DNA of 55,509 bases from Reyranella sp. (GTDB lineage: Bacteria; Pseudomonadota; Alphaproteobacteria; Reyranellales; Reyranellaceae), in the NCBI RefSeq assembly GCF_004296935.1, contig NZ_SCVH01000163.1:1-55509 (forward strand), read 5' to 3'. The notes under the pieces are model-generated. The model saw only the letters and a program-made list of their open reading frames with translations. It ran no database searches and was not told where the DNA came from. Numbering within the stretch: the stretch's first letter is position 1; each line of letters starts with the position of its first letter. A program made the translations under genes and the position numbers. This document shows, in pieces, positions 1 to 8,083 of this stretch.

Positions 1-2
1 CG

Positions 3-104
3 CTCTTGATCATGAGCGCGCGGGATGCGAGCGGTCCGGAAGACGATGATTGGAGCTCCGCGAAGATCTGCCAACCGATTCGAACTGATATCATCCCGAT
101 CTAG
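3..104 (+). CDS. Possible C-terminal end of a gene cut by the left window edge
   Basis: One forward frame is open from the edge to a TAG at 102-104. It would encode about 33 residues ending in CQPIRTDIIPI. The stop would overlap the stop of the convergent MAPEG gene by a few bases, a layout seen several times in this window. No domain can be recognised in so short a piece and chance openness is quite possible. The other two forward frames close within 50 bases. Confidence 0.25.
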   Translation, partial: LLIMSARDASGPEDDDWSSAKICQPIRTDIIPI

Positions 105-568
105 ACGCCGAGCGCCACGAGGAGCGTCCTGACGGTCATGAAGATCAGAATGAGCGAGCCCACCGTCCACAAGGTGGCGCGCATGTCGTGGGTCTGGCCG
201 GTGAAATAGGCGGCGAAGTGCAGCAGCCGCGACGCCACGTAGCCGTAGAGCAGCAGGCGCGCCAGCAGCAGCGACGGCTCGGTGAGGACGTAGAGGAAAC
301 CCGCGACCAGGAAGAACGGCAGGTTCTCCAGGTCATTCATCTGGATCCGCCGGATGCGGTCCACGCGCTCGTTGGGCTCGAGCTGTTTCGGATCGGGGGC
401 GGGGTTGAGCGGAGTCTTCCGGAGATCCTCCGGCGAGCGGAAGCCGCCCTTCTCCTGCATCATGCGCACGACGGTGAGCCACGACATGCCGACGGCCTTC
501 AGGATCATCAGCGTGGCGGCGATGGCGTAGGTGGCGAACAGCGGGTTCTGCAGGCTTAGCTGGGTCAT
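101..568 (-). CDS. MAPEG family membrane protein (microsomal glutathione S-transferase 1-like)
   Basis: A 155-residue integral membrane protein with hydrophobic segments at about 12-33, 80-108 and 130-152, the size and layout of MAPEG proteins. The loop ERVDRIRRIQMNDLEN (about 67-82) resembles the glutathione-binding loop of MGST1-like members. The family conjugates glutathione to lipophilic electrophiles or reduces lipid hydroperoxides in the membrane. The ATG is preceded by TTGAGG. The gene starts 7 bases after the stop of the nucleotide cyclase on the same strand, so the two are probably cotranscribed. Substrate unknown. Confidence 0.8.
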   Translation of the reverse strand: MTQLSLQNPLFATYAIAATLMILKAVGMSWLTVVRMMQEKGGFRSPEDLRKTPLNPAPDPKQLEPNERVDRIRRIQMNDLENLPFFLVAGFLYVLTEPSLLLARLLLYGYVASRLLHFAAYFTGQTHDMRATLWTVGSLILIFMTVRTLLVALGV

Positions 569-575
569 GGCAGCC

Positions 576-1301
576 TCAAGCGGCGTAGAGCCGAACGGGC
601 GCGTCGAACCCCTTGAGCTCGTACTCCCTGGCGGTGCTGTCCGGCAGCTCGGATCGGGCCTGCTCGTAGACGGCCTGCGTGACCAGGATCTGGCCGGCGC
701 CGGCGGCGGATTGGGCGCGCGAAGCGGTATTGACCACCGTGCCGATGGCCGTCAGGTCGCGATGGGAACGGCCGAACTCGCCGAAACTGAGCTCACCTGA
801 ATGAATGCCGACGCCGACGCTGAGCGTCCCGTCGGACGGACCGGAAAACTCCGCCCGTCTGGCGTAAAACGCCCGCTGGATCTCGCGCGCCGCGAGGACC
901 GCTTGCCGGGCGTGATCCTCCTGCCGGATGGGAAAATTGAAAACGGCCATCACGGCGTCGCCGATGGTCTTGTTGAGCAGACCGTCGAACTGCCAGATCG
1001 CGTTGGCGCAGTCGTCGTAGAAGGAATCGAGCAGGCCGCCCATCTCGGCCGAGGACAGCGACTGGGACAGGCTGGTGTAGGACCGGAGGTCGGCGAACAG
1101 GATGGTCGCATCGATGGTGACCTTGCGGGCCTTCATCACCCGCGTGAACATGAGCTCGCAGATCGTGCAGGTGTTCGGGTTCATCCGGCTGGGACGAATG
1201 CCGAAGACGCGAAACGGCACCGACAACACCCCCCTCAGCGGTATGGGTACGCGCATCTGCTGCCAGCATCCCTTGCAGATCGTCGATCGGTGCGGGGTCA
1301 T
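576..1301 (-). CDS. Class III adenylate/guanylate cyclase with N-terminal CxxC...CxxC module
   Basis: A 241-residue soluble protein. The cyclase domain spans about 62-241. The two metal-binding aspartates are visible in TILFADLRSYTS (D71) and NKTIGDAVMAVF (D115). K111 sits at the purine-recognition position, and N191 and R195 in GTVVNTASRAQ match the transition-state residues. The N terminus carries C9xxC12 and C45xxC48, likely a zinc or redox-sensitive module, which supports the 1301 start although its ribosome site is weak. The product is presumably cAMP; cGMP cannot be excluded. It reads directly into the MAPEG gene. Confidence 0.85.
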   Translation of the reverse strand: MTPHRSTICKGCWQQMRVPIPLRGVLSVPFRVFGIRPSRMNPNTCTICELMFTRVMKARKVTIDATILFADLRSYTSLSQSLSSAEMGGLLDSFYDDCANAIWQFDGLLNKTIGDAVMAVFNFPIRQEDHARQAVLAAREIQRAFYARRAEFSGPSDGTLSVGVGIHSGELSFGEFGRSHRDLTAIGTVVNTASRAQSAAGAGQILVTQAVYEQARSELPDSTAREYELKGFDAPVRLYAA

Positions 1302-1420
1302 TGGCGGATTCTACAGCGGGAACGGCGCCGGGCGCCAGCGCGCCGACCCGGACAGATTCCGGGCACCTCATGCCCGTTAATTTGCTATCTGTTGGACAAC
1401 ACATCTGGAGGAACGCGCAA

Positions 1421-2191
1421 ATGGCATCGCCGCTTTTCGACCTCACCGGCAAGGTCGCCGTCGTCACCGGCTCGAGCAAGGGCATCGGCAAGTCGATTGC
1501 GATGCATCTGGCACTCCAGGGCGCCAAGGTCGTGGTGTCGTCGCGCAAGGCGCCGGCCTGCGAGGAGGCGGCGGCCGAGATCCGGGCGGCCGGCGGCCAG
1601 GCCACGGTGATCCCCTGCAACATCTCCAACAAGGCCCAGGTCGAGCGGCTGTTTGCCGAGACGAAGAAGCAGCTCGGGCCGGTCGACGTGCTGGTGTGCA
1701 ATGCGGCATCCAATCCCTACTACGGGCCGAACGAGAAGCTGCCCGACGACGTCTTCATGAAGGTGATGCACAACAACATCCTGTCCAACATGTGGATGGT
1801 GAACCTTTGCCTGCCCGACATGCGGGCCAAGAAGGACGGCTCGATCATGATCGTGTCGTCGATCGGCGGCGTGCGCGGATCGCCGGTGATCGGCGCCTAC
1901 TGCATCTCCAAGGCGGCCGACATGCAGCTCGCGCGCAACCTCGCGCTGGAATACGGGCCCGACAATATCCGCGTGAACACCATCGCCCCCGGCCTGGTGA
2001 AGACCGACTTCGCCAAGGCGCTGTGGGACGATCCCAAGTATCTCGAAAAGCGCCTGGCGACCGCGCCGCTGCGCCGCATCGGCGAGCCTGATGACATCGC
2101 GGGCCTCGCCGTCCTGCTGGCCGGCAAGGCCGGCGCCTTCATCACCGGCCAGACCCTCATCGCCGATGCGGGCGTGACGATCGGGGGGTAG
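1421..2191 (+). CDS. SDR family oxidoreductase
   Basis: A 256-residue classical short-chain dehydrogenase. It shows the nucleotide motif TGSSKGIG (16-23), NAA (94-96), the catalytic serine in IVSSIGG, Y160 and K164 in YCISK, and the C-terminal FITGQTLIADAG segment. The ATG at 1421 follows a clear GGAGGAACGCGCAA; an upstream in-frame start at 1301 would overlap the divergent cyclase gene and lacks conserved sequence. It is the first gene of a rightward operon with a Bug binding protein and a LigAB-type dioxygenase, so a hydroxy-acid or aromatic intermediate is a reasonable substrate class. The actual substrate is unknown. Confidence 0.88.
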   Translation: MASPLFDLTGKVAVVTGSSKGIGKSIAMHLALQGAKVVVSSRKAPACEEAAAEIRAAGGQATVIPCNISNKAQVERLFAETKKQLGPVDVLVCNAASNPYYGPNEKLPDDVFMKVMHNNILSNMWMVNLCLPDMRAKKDGSIMIVSSIGGVRGSPVIGAYCISKAADMQLARNLALEYGPDNIRVNTIAPGLVKTDFAKALWDDPKYLEKRLATAPLRRIGEPDDIAGLAVLLAGKAGAFITGQTLIADAGVTIGG

Positions 2192-2218
2192 AGTCGGCAA
2201 AACAGGGAGGAAACAACA

Positions 2219-3184
2219 ATGAAGCGCATAAGCGTATTGATCGGAGTCCTCGGCGTTCTGTTCGCGACGGCCGCCGGTGCCCAGACTTATCCAACCAAGC
2301 CGATCCGCATCGTGGCGCCGTTCCCGCCGGGCGGCGTTGCCGACGTGCTGGCGCGGGCGATCCAGCCCGGGCTGCAGGAGGCGCTGGGGCAGCAGGTCAT
2401 CATCGAGAACAAGCCCGGCGCCGGCGGCAACATCGGCGCCGATCTCGTCGCCAAGGCCGATCCCGACGGCTACACGCTGCTGCTGGCCTCGGCCGGCATC
2501 CTGACGATCAACGAGTTCCTCTATTCCAAGATGCCGTTCGATCCAGCCAAGGCCTTCGCCCCCATCACCGTGGTGGGCGACATGCCCAATATCGTGGTGG
2601 TCAACCCGAAGACCGGCCTCAAGACGCTGAAGGCGCTGATCGACAAGGCCAAGGCCGAGCCCGGCAAGCTCAACTTCGGCTCGGCCGGCAACGGCACCAC
2701 GACCCATCTCGCCGTCGTGCTGCTGGAGCAGGCGGCCAAGATCAAGTTGGCGCACGTGCCCTACAAGGGCGCGGCACCCGCGGTTCAGGATCTCGTCGCA
2801 GGCCAGATCGACGGGCTCGTCGACAATCCGCCGCTGGTCATCGGCCACATCAGGAATGGCACCCTGACCGCGCTCGCCTGGGCCGCCCCGCAGCGCATGG
2901 CGATTCTGCCCGACGTGCCGACGGCGGCCGAAGCGGGCCTGCCGGGTTTCGAGGCGTCGTCGTGGTTCGCGCTGGTGGCGCCGGCCGGCACGCCCAAGGA
3001 GATCGTGGACAGGCTCAACGCCGCGACTGCGAAGATCCTGAAGGATCCCAAGATGGTCGAGCAGTTCGCCGCCCGCGGCGTGCGTCTGGTCGGCAATTCC
3101 GTGGCGTCGTTCACCGCGTTCATTCCGCCCGAACGCGCGCGCTGGGGCGAGATCGTGAAGACCTCGGGCGTGAAGCTCGACTGA
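2219..3184 (+). CDS. Bug family (TctC-like) periplasmic substrate-binding protein
   Basis: A 321-residue protein with a signal peptide ending in ATAAGAQ (cleavage near residue 21). It has typical TctC/Bug motifs: YPTKPIRIVAPFPPGG, ENKPGAGGNIGADLVAKA and LPDVPTAAEAGLPGFE. Bug proteins bind carboxylates, often for tripartite tricarboxylate transporters. No TctA/TctB membrane subunits are nearby, so this is one of the many orphan Bug proteins. GGGAGG precedes the ATG by about 7 bases. Its stop overlaps the start of the LigA-type gene by one base, so they are translationally coupled. A carboxylated aromatic ligand is inferred from that context. Confidence 0.9.
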   Translation: MKRISVLIGVLGVLFATAAGAQTYPTKPIRIVAPFPPGGVADVLARAIQPGLQEALGQQVIIENKPGAGGNIGADLVAKADPDGYTLLLASAGILTINEFLYSKMPFDPAKAFAPITVVGDMPNIVVVNPKTGLKTLKALIDKAKAEPGKLNFGSAGNGTTTHLAVVLLEQAAKIKLAHVPYKGAAPAVQDLVAGQIDGLVDNPPLVIGHIRNGTLTALAWAAPQRMAILPDVPTAAEAGLPGFEASSWFALVAPAGTPKEIVDRLNAATAKILKDPKMVEQFAARGVRLVGNSVASFTAFIPPERARWGEIVKTSGVKLD

Positions 3185-3537
3185 TGAGTCTCTATCAGGT
3201 TCAGAAGCTGATCTACGAGCTCAACCGCGACCCGCGCACCCGCGAGCGTTTTTCCGCGGGGAGGGATGCAGTGCTGGCCGAGTATCAGCTCACGGACGAG
3301 GAGAAGGGCGCACTGACAAAGCCCGACATCGGGTTGCTCTATGTGCTGGGCGTGAACGGCCAGCTGCTGATGCACTTCGCCGCCCTGCACAAGATCGAAT
3401 GGCCGGACTATCTCGAGCGCATGCGGCAGGGATTGAAGGACCACGGCCAGGTGCGCGAGGGTGTCTATGCCGCGACCGGCTACGAGGGCGTCGAGGCGCA
3501 CGATGCCCGCTTGAAGAATGAACGGGAGAAACGCTGA
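3184..3537 (+). CDS. LigA-type small subunit of an extradiol ring-cleavage dioxygenase
   Basis: A 117-residue helical protein matching the protocatechuate 4,5-dioxygenase alpha-subunit (LigA) family by size and by segments such as YELNRDPRTRERF and LTDEEKGALTKPDIGLLY, followed by GVNGQLLMHFAALH. LigA covers the active site of LigB and contributes to substrate binding. It starts in a TGATG junction with the Bug gene and ends in a TGATG junction with the catalytic subunit, so the two subunits are produced together. Confidence 0.85.
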   Translation: MSLYQVQKLIYELNRDPRTRERFSAGRDAVLAEYQLTDEEKGALTKPDIGLLYVLGVNGQLLMHFAALHKIEWPDYLERMRQGLKDHGQVREGVYAATGYEGVEAHDARLKNEREKR

Positions 3538-4361
3538 TGCCCCTGATCTATTGCGGCGCCTGCAGCCACGCCCCCGGCATCACCGCCCGCGCCGAGCGGG
3601 CCGACACCCAGACGCGTCAGGCGGTGGAGGCGGCTTTCGGGCGCATGGGCGAGGAGATCCGCGCGACGAAGCCGGATGCGCTGGTGGTGATCGCGGCCGA
3701 GCATTTCGCCAATTTCTTCATGAACAACATGCCGGCTTTCGCGATCGGCATGGCCGACAGCTACGAGGGGCCGATCGAGGACGAGGCGTTCCTGCGGATC
3801 AAGCGCACCACGGTGCCGGGCAACAAGGCGCTGTCACGCAAGCTGATCGAGCGGGTGATGCAGACGGTGGACGTGGCCTATGCCGAGGAGTGGAAATTCG
3901 ACCACGGCATCTCGGTGCCGCTCCATTTCCTGACGCCCAACTACGATCTGCCGATCATCCCGGCCAACATCAATTGCCAAGGCCCGCCGCTGGCGCCGCT
4001 GGCACGCGCCTGGGCCTTCGGCGAGGCTTTACGCGCGGCAGCGGATGCCGTTCCGGAACGCATCGCGCTGATCGGCACCGGCGGCATCTCGCATTGGCCG
4101 GCAACGCCCGATTCGGGGAAGATCAATGCCGCCTGGGACCAGGAATTCCTGCGCCGTTGGACGGCCAACGATCGCCAGGCGCTGCTCTCCTATACCGACG
4201 CCGAGACCTATCGCGACGGCGGTCAGGGCGGCTTCGAGATCCGGACTTTCATCGCCGCGGCGGCGGCGGCGAAAGGGGCGAAGGGCACGGTGCAGTTCTG
4301 CGAGCCGGTTCCGATCTTTGCGGTCAGCTGCACCGTCGCCAGGATGCAGATCGCGGCTTAG
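3537..4361 (+). CDS. LigB-type catalytic subunit of an extradiol dioxygenase
   Basis: A 274-residue class III extradiol dioxygenase. By analogy with LigB, the iron ligands would be H11 (GACSHAPG), H56 (AAEHFANF) and E233 (GGFEIRTF), and the catalytic acid/base H186 (TGGISHWP). A further histidine lies in DHGISVPLHF. These enzymes open dihydroxylated aromatic rings next to the two hydroxyls using Fe(II) and oxygen. With LigA, the SDR and the Bug protein this forms a small aromatic-degradation operon. Protocatechuate, gallate, a methylated gallate or a phenylpropanoid catechol are all possible substrates. Confidence 0.85.
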   Translation: MPLIYCGACSHAPGITARAERADTQTRQAVEAAFGRMGEEIRATKPDALVVIAAEHFANFFMNNMPAFAIGMADSYEGPIEDEAFLRIKRTTVPGNKALSRKLIERVMQTVDVAYAEEWKFDHGISVPLHFLTPNYDLPIIPANINCQGPPLAPLARAWAFGEALRAAADAVPERIALIGTGGISHWPATPDSGKINAAWDQEFLRRWTANDRQALLSYTDAETYRDGGQGGFEIRTFIAAAAAAKGAKGTVQFCEPVPIFAVSCTVARMQIAA

Positions 4362-5098
4362 GTCTTCTTTCGGAACGTCACCACCAGCACGTCGCGATAG
4401 GCGGGCTGTGCGGGGTTCTCGGGCTCGACCGGCGTCACGCCGTGATAGCAGCGGCGATCGTCGACCAGGGCGGCATCGAGCGGATCTGTGAGGGTGAAGC
4501 TGCCGAGCGCGCGCTTGTCGAGATCATGCACCGTCGTGGTGCCGCTCCGGATGTTGCGGCGGTCGATCAGCAGCACCAGCACATAGTCGACGCCGTCCCT
4601 GTGCATGCCTTCGGGCGTCGGCTTGCCGTGCTGGCCGGGCTTGGCCTCGATGCGGAACTGATGGACCTCGACGTGCCACTTGATCGCGTCGGGTGCCAGC
4701 TTGCTGAAGAGGGCGCGGCAGTACTCCAGGATGGTGCGCATCGAGGCGCCGTCGCCGATCTCGTCGGCGACCGGCTTGAACCAGCGTTCGATGCCGCCGT
4801 TCAGCGTGTTGTAGTCGAGCCCCTGGTAGTGCGGCTGATGCGGCCCGCGCACGATCGCGCCCTGTCGGGGGGCGGCATAGACGGCGAAGCGCCGGCGGCG
4901 GTAGCGGCCGCCGTCGCCCATGTAGGTGTCGACCTCGAGATCGCCCCAGCTTTCGGCGAATTCAGGCCAGTCGGCCAGCGCCCCGAACCGGACGAGGGCA
5001 GTGCGCATGTCCGAGGCTTCGACGAAGGCATATCCGGCGCGGGCGACCGCGTTGCGGATGCCCGTGGCGTTTTGCAGGCCGGTTCCGATCTCGCTCAT
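4358..5098 (-). CDS. 2-oxoglutarate/Fe(II) dioxygenase of the isoleucine-hydroxylase-like family
   Basis: A 246-residue protein whose C-terminal half carries a complete non-heme iron site: H166 and D168 in PEGMHRDGVDY, H219 in RRCYHGVTP, and the 2-oxoglutarate-binding arginine R235 in YRDVLVVTF. The layout and the MHRDG context fit the 2OG-Fe dioxygenase family that includes bacterial L-isoleucine 4-hydroxylase. Such enzymes hydroxylate free amino acids or small molecules; the substrate here is unknown. Its stop overlaps the convergent LigB gene by 4 bases. The gene has no same-strand neighbour and is probably transcribed alone. Confidence 0.78.
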   Translation of the reverse strand: MSEIGTGLQNATGIRNAVARAGYAFVEASDMRTALVRFGALADWPEFAESWGDLEVDTYMGDGGRYRRRRFAVYAAPRQGAIVRGPHQPHYQGLDYNTLNGGIERWFKPVADEIGDGASMRTILEYCRALFSKLAPDAIKWHVEVHQFRIEAKPGQHGKPTPEGMHRDGVDYVLVLLIDRRNIRSGTTTVHDLDKRALGSFTLTDPLDAALVDDRRCYHGVTPVEPENPAQPAYRDVLVVTFRKKT

Positions 5099-5168
5099 GA
5101 CGGAAGCCTATCACTGCCGCCGGCGCCCGCCACATGAGCTATTGTCGGGGCCGACCCGGAGGAAAACG

Positions 5169-6053
5169 ATGCCATATGCCAGGACCGACGACGGCGTGAA
5201 ACTTTGGTTCGAGGAAACGGGGGCAGGGGTGCCCATCGTCTTCGTCCACGAGTTCGCCGCCGACCATCGCTCGTGGGAACTACAGATGCGCCATTTCGGC
5301 CAGCGCCATCGCTGCATCACCTACGGCGCCCGCGGCTATCCGCCGTCCGACGTGCCGGAAAAGCCCGAGAGTTACAGCCAGGACCGCGCCACAGACGACA
5401 TCCTGGCGGTGATGGATCATCTCAAGATCGACAAGGCCCATGTCGTCGGCCTCTCCATGGGCGGCTTTGCCAGCCTGCACTTCGGTCTCCGTCATCCCAA
5501 GCGTGCCCTGTCGCTGGTGGTGGCGGGTGTGGGCTACGGCGCCGAGAAGGACCAGCAGGCCAAGTTCCGGGCCGAGGTCGAGGTCGTGGCCAAGTCGCTG
5601 CTGCAGGAGGGCATGCCGGCCTTCGCCGAGAAATACGCCTACGGACCCACGCGCGTGCAGTTCGAGAACAAGGACCCACGCGGCTTCGCCCAATTCAAGA
5701 AGGAGCTGGCCGAGCATTCTGCCTTGGGCTCGGCCAACACCCAGATCGGCTGCCAGGGTCGGCGACCCTCGCTCTACGACCTCGTCGAGGGGATGCGGGC
5801 GATGACGGTGCCGACCCTGGTCCTGACCGGCGACGAGGACTGGCCGTGTCTCGCGCCCTCGCTGCTGATGAAGCGCGAGATCCCTTCGGCGGCGCTGGCG
5901 GTGATGCCGAACTGCGGCCACACCATCAATCTGGAGGATCCCGACCAGTTCAACCGGATCGTCGGCGATTTCATCGCCCAGGTCGATGCAGGCCGCTGGC
6001 CCAAGCGCGACCCGCGTGCCATGAGCGCCTCGATCACCGGGATGAAGTCCTAG
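5169..6053 (+). CDS. Alpha/beta hydrolase
   Basis: A 294-residue alpha/beta hydrolase fold protein. The nucleophile is S96 in VVGLSMGGF. The acid is probably the aspartate in LTGDEDWP and the base the histidine in PNCGHTINLEDP. The oxyanion-hole segment reads FVHEFAADH. The start at 5169 follows CCGGAGGAAAACG; upstream in-frame codons overlap the divergent oxygenase gene. The family includes esterases, lactonases and C-C bond hydrolases of ring-cleavage pathways. A role beside the LigAB-type enzyme is possible but not shown. Confidence 0.85.
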   Translation: MPYARTDDGVKLWFEETGAGVPIVFVHEFAADHRSWELQMRHFGQRHRCITYGARGYPPSDVPEKPESYSQDRATDDILAVMDHLKIDKAHVVGLSMGGFASLHFGLRHPKRALSLVVAGVGYGAEKDQQAKFRAEVEVVAKSLLQEGMPAFAEKYAYGPTRVQFENKDPRGFAQFKKELAEHSALGSANTQIGCQGRRPSLYDLVEGMRAMTVPTLVLTGDEDWPCLAPSLLMKREIPSAALAVMPNCGHTINLEDPDQFNRIVGDFIAQVDAGRWPKRDPRAMSASITGMKS

Positions 6054-6062
6054 GCTGCTGCC

Positions 6063-6821
6063 CTACGCCGTCAGTCCGCCGTCGCAGACGAATTCCGAGC
6101 CGGTCGAGAAGGTCGATTCGTCCGACAGCAGGAACAGGATCATGTTGGCCACTTCCTCGGGCCGCCCGAGCCGGCCCAGCGGATGCAGCTCCTCGAGGAA
6201 CTGGCGGCCGGACATATTCTCGACGTTCTGCTCGAGCCGTGGCGCGATCATCGGCGTGTCGATGTAGCCGGGATGCACCGAGTTGCAGCGGATGTTGTAC
6301 TTCATCTGGGCACAATGCAGCGCCACGTTCTTGGTGAGCGACCGCACCGCGCCCTTGCTGGCCGAGTAGGCCATGGCGTGGGCCGCGCCGCGCAGTCCCA
6401 GCACCGAGGAGATGTTCACGATCGAGCCGCCGCCCGACGCTTTCATCGCCGGGATCGCCAGCTTGCAGCCGAGGAAAGTGCCCAGCGAGTTGATGTCGTT
6501 GACACGGCGGTATTCCTCGAGCGTGCAGTCTTCGATGGTGTTGCGCACGCCGACGCCGGCAGCATTCAGGAGCCCGTGCAGGGCGCCGAACTTTTCGACC
6601 GTCGCCGCGACGGCGGCCTGCCAACTCGGCTCCTGGGTGACGTCGAGCGGCACGAAATGCGCCGCCGTACCCAGTTCTGCGGCGAGCGCGAGGCCCTTGG
6701 CCTCGTCGCGGTCGGCGAGCACCGCCTTGCCGCCCTCGCGCACGACGAGGCGCGCCGTCTCGGCACCGATGCCCGATGCGCCGCCGCTCAGCAATACGAC
6801 CCTGTTCTCAAGGCGGGGCAA
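6063..6821 (-). CDS. SDR family oxidoreductase
   Basis: A 252-residue classical SDR with SGGASGIG at the nucleotide site, NAAG, the serine in NISSVLGL, YSASK as the Tyr-Lys pair, and the end motif FSTGSEFVCDGG. It overlaps the end of the upstream SDR gene by 14 bases, so the pair is coupled. Both share features such as RCNSVHPG and a partner-like C terminus, suggesting an old tandem duplication. The relatives are mostly 3-alpha/20-beta or cyclohexanol-type hydroxysteroid or alicyclic dehydrogenases. Substrate unknown. Confidence 0.87.
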   Translation of the reverse strand: MPRLENRVVLLSGGASGIGAETARLVVREGGKAVLADRDEAKGLALAAELGTAAHFVPLDVTQEPSWQAAVAATVEKFGALHGLLNAAGVGVRNTIEDCTLEEYRRVNDINSLGTFLGCKLAIPAMKASGGGSIVNISSVLGLRGAAHAMAYSASKGAVRSLTKNVALHCAQMKYNIRCNSVHPGYIDTPMIAPRLEQNVENMSGRQFLEELHPLGRLGRPEEVANMILFLLSDESTFSTGSEFVCDGGLTA

Positions 6822-7608
6822 GGAGTGACCTCCTCATCAGGCCTGCGGTGATGGCGCCGTCGGCCACGATCTCCGCCCCGGTGACGAAGCTCGAACGGTC
6901 GGAGGCCAGGAACAGTACGGCCTCACCCAGTTCGCTTGCTTCGGACATGCGGCCAATGGGATGGCGCGTGCCGATGAAGGCCTTGCCCTGGGCGTGGCCC
7001 ACCATCTGCCACAGCGGATTGAAGATCGCCGTGTCGACGCCGCCCGGATGCACCGAGTTGCAGCGGATGTCGTATCTCTGCTCGGCACAGTAGAGCGCCA
7101 CGCTCTTGCTGAGCAGCCGCACCGCGCCCTTGGCGGCGGTATAGGCGGTGGGTCCCGCCGAGCCGATCAGGCCGGCGATCGAGGAGATGTTGACGATCGA
7201 ACCCTTGATGGCGGACTTGCCTGGCCCGGTCTTCTTCATGCCCTCGATGGCGTATTTGCTGCCCAGGAACACGCCGTCGGAGTCGACCGCCTGCACCTTC
7301 TGCCAGTTCTCGACCGTCGTTGTCTCGGGATTGCCCGAGCCGCCGGAGATGCCGGCGTTGTTGACCATGATGTCGAGGCGGCCCTCGCGCTTCAGCACGT
7401 CGGCGAGCAGGGCCTTCCAGGAATCCTCGGAGACGACGTCGTGGGCAACGAAGCGGCCAGGGCCATCGCCCTTGGCGTTCGGGCCTTCCTGGATATCGGC
7501 CACGATGACCGTGGCGCCAGCCGCCGCCAGCAGCGTTGCGGACGCCGCGCCGATGCCCGAGGCGCCGCCTGTGACGATCGCCACCCGTCCGGAAAGTTCA
7601 CCGCTCAT
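6808..7608 (-). CDS. SDR family oxidoreductase
   Basis: A 266-residue classical SDR with TGGASGIG near residue 13, NNAG, NISSIAGL containing the catalytic serine, YTAAKGAVR with the Tyr-Lys pair, and the C-terminal SFVTGAEIVADG. It is the upstream member of a coupled tandem pair; its last 14 bases overlap the next gene. The tail after the cofactor motif (GLMRRSLLAPP) is a little longer than usual. The start has only a weak ribosome site. The two SDRs may use related hydroxylated alicyclic substrates, but this is inference. Confidence 0.87.
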   Translation of the reverse strand: MSGELSGRVAIVTGGASGIGAASATLLAAAGATVIVADIQEGPNAKGDGPGRFVAHDVVSEDSWKALLADVLKREGRLDIMVNNAGISGGSGNPETTTVENWQKVQAVDSDGVFLGSKYAIEGMKKTGPGKSAIKGSIVNISSIAGLIGSAGPTAYTAAKGAVRLLSKSVALYCAEQRYDIRCNSVHPGGVDTAIFNPLWQMVGHAQGKAFIGTRHPIGRMSEASELGEAVLFLASDRSSFVTGAEIVADGAITAGLMRRSLLAPP

Positions 7609-7670
7609 GTCCGACGGACCATAGCCGAGGAGCGGGCAATTGCAGTAGCCTCGTGTGCGAGGAGGATCGC

Positions 7671-7994
7671 ATGGCGAAGCTCAGGGGACTTCTTTTCGGC
7701 GCGATCGCGCCTTTCATCGTGGCGGCGTGCACCCAGACGGCCGGTGGCCCGCCGGTGGGCATGACAGCGGCGCAAGGCATGGCCTACTGCACCCAGCTGG
7801 CGACCTTGTACTCCGAGTATGTCGGCGATACCGGCGATGACCTCGGCACGACCTACTCCGGCGGCGAGGAGGCCGATCTCCGGGCGCGCTTCGCCATCGC
7901 CGAATGCGAGGAAGGCAATACGGCCAAGGGGATACCGACGCTTCAGCACAGGCTGCGCGACGCCAAGGTTCCGGTGCCCCCGCCCGCGGGCTGA
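7671..7994 (+). CDS. Small putative lipoprotein of unknown function
   Basis: A 107-residue protein with a short N-terminal hydrophobic stretch and a lipobox ending in VAAC (C20), followed by a Thr/Gly/Pro-rich linker. The mature part has two more cysteines (in MAYCTQL and AECEEG) that could form a disulfide. The ATG at 7671 follows GAGGAGGATCGC; an earlier in-frame codon at 7653 would spoil the signal peptide. No known domain is recognised. It is divergent from the SDR pair with about 60 bases between them. Confidence 0.65.
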   Translation: MAKLRGLLFGAIAPFIVAACTQTAGGPPVGMTAAQGMAYCTQLATLYSEYVGDTGDDLGTTYSGGEEADLRARFAIAECEEGNTAKGIPTLQHRLRDAKVPVPPPAG

Positions 7995-8024
7995 TCGCCA
8001 CGATCGAGCGAACGAACGGCGGAC

Positions 8025-8056
8025 AAAGAAAAGCCCGGGCGGTCGCCCGCCCGGGC
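8025..8056 (-). terminator. Rho-independent terminator of the liv-type operon
   Basis: A perfect 10-bp GC stem (GCCCGGGCGG at 8033-8042 with its complement at 8047-8056) and a 4-base loop. Read on the minus strand it is followed by TTTTCTTT. It lies 28 bases past the stop of the leftward binding-protein gene. The plus-strand side has only a poor T-run. Confidence 0.85.
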
Positions 8057-8083
8057 CTGGCGTTTCGGAATGAGGTGGCCGCT

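Noticed and set aside
1385-2848. 487-residue open frame on the minus strand across the SDR and Bug genes
   Set aside because: Antisense shadow over two well-supported genes; no recognisable domain or ribosome site.
3518-5137. 539-residue plus-strand open frame across LigB and the oxygenase gene
   Set aside because: It is out of frame with LigB and antisense to the oxygenase; composition is Arg/Gly/Ala-rich and no motif is present.
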